Assembly (NCBI GenBank): GCA_037833965.1
Contig: AP031356.1
Coordinates: 4,982,501 to 5,046,500 of the forward strand
Direction of reading: 5' to 3'
Origin: Marchantia polymorpha subsp. ruderalis
Lineage: Eukaryota > Streptophyta > Marchantiopsida > Marchantiales > Marchantiaceae
DNA length: 64,000 nucleotides
Of this stretch, positions 20,321 to 31,546 are shown one piece after another (positions within the stretch are counted from its first letter, which is position 1; each line of letters opens with the position of its first letter). Below the pieces are notes generated by a model. It searched no databases. It was not told the origin of the DNA and was given only the letters and a program-made list of their open reading frames with translations. Made by a program: the position numbers and the translations under genes.

Positions 20321-23032
20321 GTTCTAGACAGAAGCCTATCACAAGGTACTTCTTTAAACGAGAGTTAACTAAAACTAAGCCATAGCCATAAAAGGATAGA
20401 GTAACAATATATAGAGGTAACTAAGAACCATATCTCTCATGCTCCCTATGCACAACTTGCATAGTAGCACAATGTCGGCTGAAACTCTCAAAAGGAATAA
20501 CTTTGGTCAATGCATCAGCTGGATTGAATTTACCGTCAATCTTGACTAGCTCAATTGTTTTATCAGACACTATTTGTCTAATAAAGTGATACCTAATGTA
20601 GATTTGCATCACTCCGCTATCCATGACTTGATTCGCAGCCAAATGTAAAGCACTCTGGCTATCACAATGAAGATTGACCACGCCTTGTGTTAGTACCATC
20701 TCCATGATAAGCTTATTTAGCCAAATAGCTTCCTTTGCCGCTTCTGCTGCTGCCACATACTCAGCTTCTGTTGTTGACTGAGCTACGCACTTCTGCAAGG
20801 TAGATTTCCAACTGATGTTTCCGCCGCCAAGTGTAAACACATATCCAGTTGTAGATCTACTCTTGTCTAAATCTTGTCCGTAGTCAACATCAACGTAGCC
20901 AAACAAGTACATGGCATTGGGTAATAGGCCATCAAACAATAAGCCATAATCCATAGTACTCTTCAAATATCTCATAATCCATTTCACTGCTTCCCAGTGA
21001 ACTTTTTCTGGATTTGACATGTACTTGCTCACCTTTCCCATTGCCAGAGCAATATCAGGCCTAGTGCACACCATTAAATACATGAGGCTGCCTTTAGCTT
21101 GTTCATAGGGAACACATGACGATCTTCCCTTTTCCACAGCATATGTAGGACATTGGGCTGCAAAGAGTTTAAAATGTGCCGGCAAAGGAGTCCAAACCCC
21201 TTTCGAATCGGCCATGTTGAACCTGTCAAGTATACGGCGAACATACTTGCCCTGACATAGCCATAGCTTGTTCTGTTCAAAATATCTATAAATATCCATG
21301 CCTAGTATCCTTCTTGACTCCCCCATATCCTTCATCTTAAATGTAGACTTCAGCTGGCTCTTGCATTCATCGACATCGGATTGGTTTTTTGCCAAGATAA
21401 ACATGTCGTCAACGTAGAGTACTAAAATGATGAGATTGAAAGTCTCATCATTCACTTTCTTCATATAGACACAAGGATCATACACGCTTTGTAGAAAACC
21501 TTGTGCCTTCATAAACTCATCAAAACGTGTATTCCACTACCTAGGAGCTTGCTTCAGTCCATATAATGATTTCAGTAATCTACAGATCCACCTTTCCTGG
21601 CCTTTGACCTCAAAGCCAATTGGTTGTCTCATGTAGATCTCCTCCTCTAAATATCCATAAAGAAAAGCTGTAACCACATCCATCTGATACATAACAAGAC
21701 TGAATGTTGCGGCCAGTGCACATACCAAATGAATTGTAACGTATTTTGCTACAGGCGAAAAACTTCGTTGTAATCCACACCCTTTTCCTGTGTGAAACCT
21801 CTAGCCATCAATCTAGCTTTGAAGATTCTTGCATCATCTCCTGCTGGATTATCTTTCAGCTTGTACAACCACTTGGAGTCAATCACCGTATGATCTTTAG
21901 GGAGCTCAACCAACTCCCAAGTCTTGTTGTCAATCAGTGACTGCATCTCCCGCTTCATAGCAACATTCCATTCAAGCTTGTTGACCGAAGCTTGAGCTTC
22001 TTTGTATGGAGAGTGTTCACCTTCTTCCAAGATCAACGCCATACCATCTTCATCTTCAAAATTAAGGTCACGATCTTTGAGAATAGATGAGTTGGCCCAT
22101 ACACCAAATCTCTCAAGCGCTCTACTAGATCGTTGTGATCTCATAGTAGAAGTTTACGTTGATCTATCTCGTTTGGTATTGTTGCAATATGCTCATCAAC
22201 AATAGCCTGCTCTTGTGGTTCTTGTTCCTCAAGGACTTGCTCCACATGTATCGGTGTTTCTTCATGTGACGGATCATTAGTGATAGAATGATCAAACTCC
22301 CCCACAACAATATCAGTGAGTAAAGATTTTCTCTTGTTAGCCTCCACATTCTCCCCCTCTTTCAATAAGCCAGGCTCATTGAAAGAAACATCTCTACTAA
22401 GAACCACCTTCCTAGCAACTGGAACCCATAGCCTGTAACCTTTCACGCCGCTAGCATATCCAAGAAAATGACATTTCTTGGATGTAGTATCTTATTTTGT
22501 CCTCTGTTCCTTAGGCATAAGGGGATAAGCAGTACAACCAAAAATTCTCAAGAAACTATAATCTGCCATCCGTTTATGTCTCAGTTCAAACGGGGTGGAG
22601 AAATTGATTGCACTAGAAGGAGAAAGGTTTACCAAATAAATTATTGTGTTGACAGCTTCGGCCGAAAATTCCCCTGGTAAACCGGATTCGCTTAGCATAC
22701 TCCGCACCTTCTTCAACACTCTGGCATCATAGGCCATCCGTGTACAAGTCGTTCGCCTCAGTATCAAGATGTTCAGCAACGTTCGCCACTGAAGGGGAGG
22801 TTGTACTTGTCATTCGGCAAAACTTCATGATGTGACCTTTCTTATCACAACTCCAACAAACAACATTCTTCTTGTCATAAACTTGGTTGAGCCATAAACT
22901 GTACTTTCCTTCGATCATGAGATTTTGATCTCTGTCTCTTCAAGCCTGGACGCCGTGAATCATGGATGTCTCTCGGTTGTGACTGACCTCATGCCATAAT
23001 AAGTGTTGTCCCAGAAGTGGATGGAACGTAAG

Positions 23033-23452
23033 TGTAACCATCTTTAGTTAGTTAGAACTAAAGTAGAGGTTACTCTGAATATTGATGTAGATACTTTAGT
23101 GTGCACTAGTCATAGCTGCCACGTCAGCGATCCGCGCACTTGGTAGGTACAGAGTGGATGTGTTAGTTGACAGTGCCACGTCAGCAATCCGTGTGCTTGT
23201 AGGTAAGGATTGAGTGTGTTAGTTAGTGTGTTAGTTGGGTGCGCCACGTCAGCGATCCGTGTGCTTGTTAGGGTTATCCGCCACGTCATCCATCCACTAG
23301 GAGTGGTATGGATGGTGGGGATTAGATCTTATCACCTTGTACTTGTTGGTGAGAGCTATATAAGGGAGAGGAGAACCATTGTTGGTATCTCTCATCTTCA
23401 GAGTTTACGTTTCTATCTTCGAGTGAAATTCTCTCTAAACCCTAGTGTTACA
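23033..23452 (+). repeat. 5' LTR of the gypsy element
   Basis: 420 bases, TGTAACC to GTTACA. Four copies of GCCACGTCA lie at 23118, 23175, 23243 and 23280, and a TATATAA box at 23357-23363 fits the element's own promoter. Confidence 0.95.
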
Positions 23453-24066
23453 ATGGTATCAGAGCGACCTTGCTCTTTCCTTGAGTGTGGATTACCCCTC
23501 ATGGAATAGCAAGTGAGTGATGATGGAGTGTAGTCTTGAGAGTGTATAGAGGTTGGCAGAGGTCATTCATCTGCATGTAGAGAGAGGTGGAAGGGGGACA
23601 TTGTGTTTTTGCAGATATGGACGGGATTGACAGGAATCCAGTACCGCACTGGCCAATTCCTAACCTATTCGATATTCACCTTCGTTGCATGGAGAAACAT
23701 CATTTTCGGATGTACCTTGTGGCTTGTTGGGGTGCAGATTTTATGACTAGAGTGATGGAGTCAAGAGTGCCACTGATTCTTCCAATAGTTACTTATGGAG
23801 AGACTTGGGATTGTACTATATACATTCTATACTAATTGTTTCATGGATTTGAACCGCGAACCACCTGTCCTGGTTCGATTCAGCACTTATGTAGAGATTA
23901 GAACAGTATATAGACAGAAGAGGATATGGAGAGATTTTCTTGTGAGGAATTATGGAGAGGAGTACTATAGAGCTGTGATAGAGTCACCTGCACCTTTTGT
24001 GACTCCTTTGTTGAGAGGTCACATAATGATTATACTCACTTTGTATTAGAGGGAGTGTGAAAAAGC

Positions 24067-25230
24067 ATGGGAACATCAATTGATATGGGTGAGGTTCTCA
24101 ATGCAATCATGGCGGAGATGAAGGAGTTGAGAAAAGCGATAGTAGATGGGCATACCAAGCAGCAAGCCATGGAAGATAAAATCTTTGCATTAGAGAGTGA
24201 GAAAGTAGATAGAGAGAGAGTTGGAGAGATGGAAGTTGAACCTCAAGTTCAAGCTTCCCAAGTTCAGCCAGAACCAACTCCTATTGATGCAGCAGAGGCA
24301 AATAGGAGACGTCTTCAAGAGATTGAAGATCAAGCAAATCTTTTGCTTCGAATGGGAAAATCCTGTAAGGTGGAAGCTTACAAAGGGAGTAGAGCAATGG
24401 GAGTGTTAGAGGGATGGATTATGAGGATGAATATTCATTTATCCCATTTTCATGTTTCTGATTATATTGCAGGAATGTTCATGAGATCTTATCTTACGGA
24501 TAAGGCTCTCACATGGTACACAACATGGGAGAGAATGCTTTCAGAACGAGGTGCTACCATTTCGTGGAGTGGAATGCAGGAAGGACTTCTGCAAAATTTT
24601 CAAGCGGTGGATTCTCTTCAAACTGCAAGAATGAAGTTGTGGGATCTGAAGCAGAAAGGAGGTATTCATGAGTACATTGAAGAATTTCGTGATCTTCAAG
24701 TATCTATCATGGATATGAGTGGAGCTGAAGCCTTGGACGTGTTCAAACGAGGCTTGAAAGATCGAATTCGAAAGGAGGTGATGGTAAGCAATCCATCTAC
24801 TGTGAATGAAGCAATCGCAATTGCTCAACGAATTTCAGGTGCTTTTGGTGTCACACACGGTGAGCCAGTGAGCAATTTTAGAGATCCATCTGGTCCAACA
24901 CCGATGAAGTTGGGAAACCTTCGACGTAGAGAAGGTTTTGCACCAACAAGAGGACCACCACCAAGATTTGGAGGTGAGATTAGGCGACCAGGAGTTCCAA
25001 ATTTGCAAGAAGGTTATGCAAATAATGGAATGGTTCGAGGAGGAGCTGGAGTTCGTGACAATCGCCAATGCTATGCATGTGGACGAATGGGTCACATAGC
25101 CAAGTTTTGTCGAGTTCGGCCGACACAACAAGGAGGACGGCCCATGCAGCGACGACCGTTCAACAATATGGAGGGGATAGAGTATGAAGAGGTGGAGGAA
25201 GCAGTTTCGGGAAACGAAGATCACCAGTAA
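24067..25230 (+). CDS. gag region of the gypsy element
   Basis: 387 residues of the element's capsid/nucleocapsid region. An N-terminal coiled-coil-like stretch ([11 protein letters not shown]) is followed by the retrotransposon gag domain ([13 protein letters not shown]) and a CCHC zinc knuckle ([14 protein letters not shown]) near residue 340. The gene lies downstream of the 5' LTR and primer-binding site. About 600 bases of leader separate it from the LTR, with short frames of no evident function. Confidence 0.9.
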   Translation: MGTSIDMGEVLNAIMAEMKELRKAIVDGHTKQQAMEDKIFALESEKVDRERVGEMEVEPQVQASQVQPEPTPIDAAEANRRRLQEIEDQANLLLRMGKSCKVEAYKGSRAMGVLEGWIMRMNIHLSHFHVSDYIAGMFMRSYLTDKALTWYTTWERMLSERGATISWSGMQEGLLQNFQAVDSLQTARMKLWDLKQKGGIHEYIEEFRDLQVSIMDMSGAEALDVFKRGLKDRIRKEVMVSNPSTVNEAIAIAQRISGAFGVTHGEPVSNFRDPSGPTPMKLGNLRRREGFAPTRGPPPRFGGEIRRPGVPNLQEGYANNGMVRGGAGVRDNRQCYACGRMGHIAKFCRVRPTQQGGRPMQRRPFNNMEGIEYEEVEEAVSGNEDHQ

Positions 25231-25232
25231 TC

Positions 25233-28200
25233 TTGCCTCGCGGCCTTACTGGTTCTACAAAGCGAAGAAAAGGCGAGGTTGGAAGAAAGCAATGGTTGGG
25301 AGCTCATGGAAGGAGTAAGAAGCAAGCTCAACTCATTGTCACTGATGGTTTCATGGAAGGACACAAGGTGAGAGTTTTAATTGATCCTGGAGCAACTGAG
25401 AATTTTCTATCAAGGAGTGTTGCTATGAAGTTAGGTTTGATGTTGATGAAGGACGTGAGTGAAGAAGTTGAATTGCCAAACGGGCAAACTGAAGTGATAG
25501 AAACACTACCACGGAGTGTAGAATTATCCATAGGTAGATACAAGGAGAGCATTGAATGGAGAGTAATTCGTTTAGCTCGGTATGATGTCATCCTTGGAAT
25601 GCCATGGATGGAACAATATAATCCGAAGGTAGATTGGAGAAGAAAAGTGATTACAAGTAGCGGATGGAAGATCTATGGAGATAGAATTAGATCTCAGAAT
25701 AGGAATTTACCCCTCTTTGTGATGGGTACAGCATCCATTTCTAGAGATGATGTATGTTTCCTTGGACTTATAAGAGATATTGGGTCCACGGACAAACCTT
25801 ACATCCCGGAGTCCTTGAACGACATTTTTATGGAGTATAAAGATGTTTTTCCAGATGATCTACCTGCAGGATTACCACCAAAGAGGCGAGTTGATCACAA
25901 GATTGAGGTGATACCTGGAAGTACACCAACTTGCAAAGCTCCATATCGTTTGGCTCCAAACGAATTGGAAGAATGCAAAGCTCAAGTGGAGGAGATGTTG
26001 AGCAAGGGATTCATTCAGCCAAGTGTTTCACCTTATGGAGCTCCAGTACTCTTTGTGAAGAAGAAGGATGGATCCATGAGACTATGTATCGATTATCGCG
26101 GGTTGAATCAGCAAACGGTGAAAAACAAATATCCATTACCTCGTATGGATGATTTGTTTGATCAACTTCAAGGAGCGAAGTACTTCACCAAGCTAGATTT
26201 GAGAAGCGGCTACAATCAAATTCGAATTGCAGATGAAGATGTTCACAAGACAGCTTTTCGTACTAGGTATGGACACTTTGAGTATCTGGTGATGCCTTTT
26301 GGTCTCACTAATGCACCAGCTACATTCATGGGATTGATGAACGATATCTTTCGCCCTTATCTAGATAAATCTGTCATTGTTTTTCTAGATGATATATTGG
26401 TGTATAGCAAAACTTTGAGTGATCATAGAAGTCATTTACGAGAGGTACTTCAAGTTTTAAGAGACAATCAATTGTATGCCAAAGCTTCAAAATGTGAATT
26501 TGGCAAGTCAGAAGTAGATTACTTGGGTCATAGAGTTACAGCTACAGGAATCCAAGTGATGAGTGAGAAGATAGAGGCCATTCAGAAATGGATAGCACCT
26601 GAGGATCAAACTCAATTGAAGAGTTTTCTAGGGCTCACTGGATTCTATCGTAGATTTGTGAAAGGTTTTGCTCGACTAGCTCAGGCCTTGACTTCCATGT
26701 TAGGGAAAGGTCAGAAGTGGAGATGGGGAACAGCTCAAGAGTTAGCTTTTCAAGCATTGAAAGATGCTTTGTTACACGCACCTATTCTCAAGTGGTATGA
26801 TCCTAACCGTTCTATCAAGTTGGCCACTGACGCATCAGGTACAACAGTAGGTGGCATACTTCAACAAGAATGGGAGGATGGATGGCATCCAGTTGCTTTC
26901 TATTCTCGAAAGTTGGTGGCGGCGGAACAAAATTATCACACGACAGAACGGGAGGAGTTAGCTATCGTGTTGGCAACCAAACATTGGAAGCATTATCTGG
27001 GTGATAAGGAGTTTGTGGTGGAGACTGATCATAAACCCTTGGTTTATTTGGAAACTCAGAAGGATCTGTCCAAACGACAAATTCGATGGGCAGAGTGGCG
27101 TCAACGCTTCAACATGAAGATTGTGTACGTGGAGGGAAAGAAGCAACTTGCAGATGCTCTCACACGCATGCCTTGTTTGAATCATGTTGCAGAAGTGAAA
27201 ATTCAGGCGGATTGGTGGAGCAAGATGTCACAAGCCACAAAGGAGGATGAAGAGATCACTCGAGCACTACAAACTGGAAAGGCAGAGAAATCTCGAGGTT
27301 TGGCGTTTTACAATCAGCGTATATGGATTCCACAAGATCACGATTTGCGCACAATGATTTTGGCAGAAAGTCATGATACAGCCATTGCAGGTCATGTGGG
27401 AGTGGAGAAAACCGTGGAGAGTATACAACGAGTGTACTTTTGGCCCAAAATACGTGAGGATGTGGAGTCTTACGTTCGAAGTTGTGTTGCTTGTCAACAA
27501 AACAAGGCAAGTAATCAAAAACCAGCGGGTTTATTACAACCTCTTCCTATTCCCGAACAGCGGTGGGAACATGTCACCATGGATCTTGTATGTGAGTTAC
27601 CAAGGACTTCGTTAGGACATGATTCAGTGGTGGTTTTTGTGGACAAATTGAGCAAGATGATTCACATCAGGCCAACCACAAAAACAGTAACAGCTCCACA
27701 ACTAGCTCAATTGTATCTAGACGCAGTTTTTGTGAATCATGGCTTAAGCAAAGTGTTAATCACGGATAGAGGTACTCACTTCACTAGTTTATTTTGGAAA
27801 ACTTTGTTTAGTTTTTTCAAAACAAAACTAGCAATGTCAACGGCCTATCACCCTCAAACTGATGGACAAACTGAGAGGGCAAATAGAACCATAGAGGATA
27901 TGCTACGAGCATTCACATTAGAAGAGCAAGAAGAGTGGGACAACCTTTTGCCACTTGTGGAATTTGCATATAACAATTCTGTTAATGCATCCACAAAAGT
28001 GTCTCCATTTTTTCTTATGTATGGAGCTCATCCGATAACTCCTTCAAGTTTGATGAGACTTCCGAAAGGAGAGGAGTTTTCGACCAAAGTTGCAGCAGTC
28101 AACGAATTCATGGAGCATATTCACCGAGGACTACATCAGGCCAAGGAGAAGTTGGTGATAGCTCAAAATCGGCAAAAGCAGCATGCCGATGCTCATCGTA

Positions 28201-28661
28201 GAGAAGTGATTTTTGAGGTTGGAGATCATGTTTGGTTATCTACAACGAATTTGTCTCTTGTAGGAACACCAAAGTTAAACCCTAGGTACATTGGTCCATT
28301 TTTGGTTTTGAAGCGTGTTGGTGAAGTGTCATACAAGTTGGAACTTCCGTCACATATGAAAATACATCCAGTATTTCATGTGTCACGATTGCGAAAACAT
28401 GTACCACGACCAAAACAATTCACCAATCAACCAGCACCACCTCCTCTTCCAACCTTGATAGCAGATCATGAGGAGTTTGAGGTAGAAAAGATACTCAAGA
28501 AACGTATTCGAGGTCATAAATATCCCAAAGTAGAGTATTTGATTCAATGGAAAGGCTATCCATCGTATGAATCAACTTGGGAACCAGCTAAAAATTTAGC
28601 AAATGCACCTTTGATAGTTCAGGAGTTTGAACGTATGTGCAACGAGGACGTTGCATCTTAA
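25233..28661 (+). CDS. pol region of the gypsy element with chromodomain
   Basis: 1,142 residues in a different frame from gag, beginning right after it, an arrangement known in this family. Domains in order: aspartic protease ([10 protein letters not shown], about 49-58), reverse transcriptase ([12 protein letters not shown], about 380), RNase H ([12 protein letters not shown], about 530), integrase with HHCC zinc region and core (TDRGTHFTS, about 845) and a chromodomain ([17 protein letters not shown], about 1100). Chromodomains of this type steer insertion to particular chromatin. Confidence 0.94.
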   Translation: MPRGLTGSTKRRKGEVGRKQWLGAHGRSKKQAQLIVTDGFMEGHKVRVLIDPGATENFLSRSVAMKLGLMLMKDVSEEVELPNGQTEVIETLPRSVELSIGRYKESIEWRVIRLARYDVILGMPWMEQYNPKVDWRRKVITSSGWKIYGDRIRSQNRNLPLFVMGTASISRDDVCFLGLIRDIGSTDKPYIPESLNDIFMEYKDVFPDDLPAGLPPKRRVDHKIEVIPGSTPTCKAPYRLAPNELEECKAQVEEMLSKGFIQPSVSPYGAPVLFVKKKDGSMRLCIDYRGLNQQTVKNKYPLPRMDDLFDQLQGAKYFTKLDLRSGYNQIRIADEDVHKTAFRTRYGHFEYLVMPFGLTNAPATFMGLMNDIFRPYLDKSVIVFLDDILVYSKTLSDHRSHLREVLQVLRDNQLYAKASKCEFGKSEVDYLGHRVTATGIQVMSEKIEAIQKWIAPEDQTQLKSFLGLTGFYRRFVKGFARLAQALTSMLGKGQKWRWGTAQELAFQALKDALLHAPILKWYDPNRSIKLATDASGTTVGGILQQEWEDGWHPVAFYSRKLVAAEQNYHTTEREELAIVLATKHWKHYLGDKEFVVETDHKPLVYLETQKDLSKRQIRWAEWRQRFNMKIVYVEGKKQLADALTRMPCLNHVAEVKIQADWWSKMSQATKEDEEITRALQTGKAEKSRGLAFYNQRIWIPQDHDLRTMILAESHDTAIAGHVGVEKTVESIQRVYFWPKIREDVESYVRSCVACQQNKASNQKPAGLLQPLPIPEQRWEHVTMDLVCELPRTSLGHDSVVVFVDKLSKMIHIRPTTKTVTAPQLAQLYLDAVFVNHGLSKVLITDRGTHFTSLFWKTLFSFFKTKLAMSTAYHPQTDGQTERANRTIEDMLRAFTLEEQEEWDNLLPLVEFAYNNSVNASTKVSPFFLMYGAHPITPSSLMRLPKGEEFSTKVAAVNEFMEHIHRGLHQAKEKLVIAQNRQKQHADAHRREVIFEVGDHVWLSTTNLSLVGTPKLNPRYIGPFLVLKRVGEVSYKLELPSHMKIHPVFHVSRLRKHVPRPKQFTNQPAPPPLPTLIADHEEFEVEKILKKRIRGHKYPKVEYLIQWKGYPSYESTWEPAKNLANAPLIVQEFERMCNEDVAS

Positions 28662-28674
28662 AAGGAGGGAGGTT

Positions 28675-29094
28675 TGTAACCATCTTTAGTTAGTTAGAAC
28701 TAAAGTAGAGGTTACTCTGAATATTGATGTAGATACTTTAGTGTGCACTAGTCATAGCTGCCACGTCAGCGATCCGCGCACTTGGTAGGTACAGAGTGGA
28801 TGTGTTAGTTGACAGTGCCACGTCAGCAATCCGTGTGCTTGTAGGTAAGGATTGAGTGTGTTAGTTAGTGTGTTAGTTGGGTGCGCCACGTCAGCGATCC
28901 GTGTGCTTGTTAGGGTTATCCGCCACGTCATCCATCCACTAGGAGTGGTATGGATGGTGGGGATTAGATCTTATCACCTTGTACTTGTTGGTGAGAGCTA
29001 TATAAGGGAGAGGAGAACCATTGTTGGTATCTCTCATCTTCAGAGTTTACGTTTCTATCTTCGAGTGAAATTCTCTCTAAACCCTAGTGTTACA
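28675..29094 (+). repeat. 3' LTR of the gypsy element
   Basis: 420 bases that I could not distinguish from the 5' LTR at 23033-23452 by reading, followed by the target duplication GTAAG. Confidence 0.95.
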
Positions 29095-29879
29095 GTAAGG
29101 GGATAACAAATCATCCTCAACTCCATCCGTTAGAAGGGCACTTACAACCTCGTTGTAAGTGACTGTTGTGTTCTAACGATGAAGAAGAATCTTCGATAGT
29201 GTTTGATAGGTAGATGGCAATGAGTGGAGAAGATGCATTGACTTCTGTGTGTCAGTAAGCTCCTCCCTCATATTCCAAAGATCCACCAATAGATTTCCAT
29301 AGGCGTGAATGTGGTCTTGTATGCGCGTGCCGGGCTTCATAGTAAACCTTAACAATCGCATGTAAGTGTTCATCACAATCCTTGGATTCTTCTGATAGAA
29401 CTGTTGGTGAAGCACATCAAACAACTTGGAAACTTCAGAGTACTCATCAACCTGCTTGAGTATAGTATGGTCTAGATATGTCAACACAGTGCAAACTGCC
29501 TGGTCTTGAGCAGAAGCCTATTCAATGTCATTTATGCTAGAAGGCTTTTCTCCCAAGCAGATAGTGAGACCCATGGATTGTAATTTTAGTGTTACTTGCT
29601 TTTCCCAAAGCAAATAATCACCGTGGCCATCGAAATGTATGATGTTATATCCAAAATTGCCACCAACTTGTCGATCTACAGACTTTGCACGTCAAAAATG
29701 AGAGACAATAGCAGCTTCCGAGTCAATTTCCTCCTTTTGAGTCATTGTTCAGGTCCTGAAAAGAGTCCAGATGCTCTAGTTGTGTCGAGAGCTTTCCAAC
29801 GATACCCAATTTGACTAGTTTCTGATGAAAAATTTTTCTGAGAAAAAATTTTTCTGATAAATATTTATGGCAGAATATT

Positions 29880-30130
29880 CATGCACCGTTGGTCCGACCG
29901 TAACCGTTGATATCACCGTCACCGTTACCGTCGTTCGACCATTGATTGCGTTGCCCCTCCGACCACGTTTGACCTCAGACCACGACTGTAACCACGTTCA
30001 GATCAACTACGTCAATTGTAACCACGGTCAGCCCAACCACGTCGACCGTAACCACGATAGGTCCAACCACGAATTCAACTGTGACTGTAATTGCGACTGA
30101 CCACGTTCAGCCCTAACCATGTCGGATCTT
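29880..30130. repeat. Degenerate GTAACCACG-type minisatellite
   Basis: Variants of GTAACCACG, CCAACCACG and ACCGT recur every 25-30 bases in the untranslated leader of the copia element. There is no coding evidence. Confidence 0.55.
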
Positions 30131-30199
30131 GATCACGTTAGAAACCAAGCTGTGCTCTCCACCACATTGCCCTCAACCACACTTCCTCGGGCAGGGTAG

Positions 30200-31060
30200 T
30201 TTGCACTTTTGCACTAGTTCCTAACGCTAGGGGGGAGGGGGAAGACTCCTGCGGGGAGAGGGTTAGGGAAGGTGTGCTCTGCCGTCCTCCGGCCCTAACC
30301 AACCTCCTACTCCTCCGTCCTGCCTGCGCAAACTCTGCTCACCGCGCGGGGTAGAAAAAAAAAACAAAGTTAACCCTAACCGCGCGGGAGGGGAAGGGGA
30401 AGAGGGGCTCTCTCTCCTCCTGTCGCGATCTCTTCGCGGAAGGAGAAACGGTGGCTCCTGCGGGGAGAGGGTGGAGAAGGGGTGCTCCTACCGTGCTCCG
30501 GCCCTAACCAACCTTCTCCTCCGGCCTGCGCAAACCTTGCCTATGCCTACGTGCGCCCGCTCCGCTGCCCTGATCTTCGCCTTGACCCGCCCTTCCTGCA
30601 CGACTTGGAGGCACCGCTGCGGGAGATGCCGCTCTTGCGCGGGATTGCTCCCCCCTCGGATCCAGCCTTGCCACGCGTGCGAAGTTAACCCTAACCGCGC
30701 GGGAGCGGGAGGGGGAAGGGAAGAGAGGCTTCTGCCCTCCTTCTACTTGCCTCCGAATGATCCACTCTGCAAACCCTTCCCGATCGCGCGGGGTAGGGAA
30801 GAACAAAAAAATGGGTGCGCGGCGGCCTGCCCTCCTCCTGCTTGCCTCCGAACGACCTCCTCCGTTCCACTGACTCTGCTGTGAATTTTCTTCTTCTGCT
30901 GCCACCACTTTCTGTTACGTTTCCTCGACACAAGTAGAACAAAGTCCACCAGCAGTCGCACTTAGAGAACCAAGACCTCACACTGCCAAACTCCGACGCC
31001 TCACAACGCCTGCCCGACCTCAGCTCTCTTTCACCTCTCGACAAATTCTTCAACTCTCAA
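30200..31060. other. GC-rich island in the copia leader with internal duplications
   Basis: The sequence becomes strongly GC-rich (CTCCTGCGGGGAGAGGG, CCGCGCGGGAGGGG) inside otherwise AT-rich element DNA. Blocks around 30240-30330 and 30450-30535 are imperfect duplicates, and the word AGTTAACCCTAACCGCGCGG occurs near 30366 and 30683. The 120-137-residue frames here look like chance frames in GC-rich DNA. It may be captured host sequence or an expanded leader. Confidence 0.5.
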
Positions 31061-31269
31061 ACTTCAACAACTTAATTGAACTTCTCTGATTTTTACCTCG
31101 TGACAAATCTGTCTACAACTTGTAGACACATACACTTTCGAAAAAACTGTCATCAAAATCTGTCACTGAAAATAAACATAAAACATTGTGGCTTCTATTA
31201 GAAAAAACCTTCACCGTGAGAAATTGCAACCCGACAAAAAATCCTCTAACACTAAGTCCGAACCGAATC

Positions 31270-31282
31270 GGCTCTGATACCA
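31270..31282 (-). other. Primer-binding site of the copia element
   Basis: Minus strand TGGTATCAGAGCC, two bases inside the 5' LTR, matches the 3' end of plant initiator-methionine tRNA. Confidence 0.88.
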
Positions 31283-31284
31283 AG

Positions 31285-31546
31285 TGTTAACGTTAAAATT
31301 CAGTTCCGACATCAGAGACACGAGTCACACAGACACCTGAGACAAGAGAGTATAACGTGATTCACCCTCAAGGGCTACGTCCACGGAGAGAAGAGCACTA
31401 TAGAATTTACTGCTTGAATGCTTGAAGAAGTAATCTTCTTCTGATCACCCTCAGGGTATATATACCCGAGGTAATCAACTACTCTAAGCTATAAATAGCT
31501 GCATATGCGGTTAACTTTAGTTAACTAACCTCAGTTAACTTCAACA
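31285..31546 (-). repeat. 5' LTR of the copia element
   Basis: 262 bases, partner of the LTR at 19516-19776. The outer flank AAGTG (31547-31551) is the second copy of the target duplication. Confidence 0.92.

Larger units (their letters stand above)
23033..29094 (+). mobile_element. Ty3/gypsy chromovirus, young, looks whole, nested in copia
   Basis: A 6,062-base element with two 420-base LTRs that appear identical on reading, flanked by the target-site duplication GTAAG (23028-23032 and 29095-29099). The primer-binding site TGGTATCAGAGC (23454-23465) is of initiator-methionine tRNA type, and the purine tract is at 28660-28672. It has a gag region and a long pol region with protease, reverse transcriptase, RNase H, integrase and C-terminal chromodomain, the order typical of plant chromoviruses. 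Identical LTRs imply a very recent insertion. It lies in the opposite orientation to its copia host. Confidence 0.96.
19516..31546 (-). mobile_element. Ty1/copia LTR retrotransposon, old and broken, carrying a nested gypsy element
   Basis: LTRs at 19516-19776 and 31285-31546 differ at roughly 8% of positions and are flanked by the five-base duplication AAGTG, so the insertion is clear and fairly old. A primer-binding site (complement of initiator-methionine tRNA) lies at 31270-31282 and a purine tract next to the other LTR. Parts seen on the minus strand, 5' to 3': gag-like domain (about 29.2-29.5 kb), CCHC knuckle (about 22.8 kb), integrase part (22.5-22.8 kb), reverse transcriptase with YVDDM and RNase H (20.4-22.1 kb). 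It looks broken, with several breaks besides the nested insertion at 23033-29094. Without that insertion it would be about 6 kb. Confidence 0.93.

Noticed and set aside
30471-31053. Frames of 120-137 residues on both strands in the GC-rich island
   Set aside because: Both strands are open at once because of base composition and duplicated blocks. There is no domain and no splice support.
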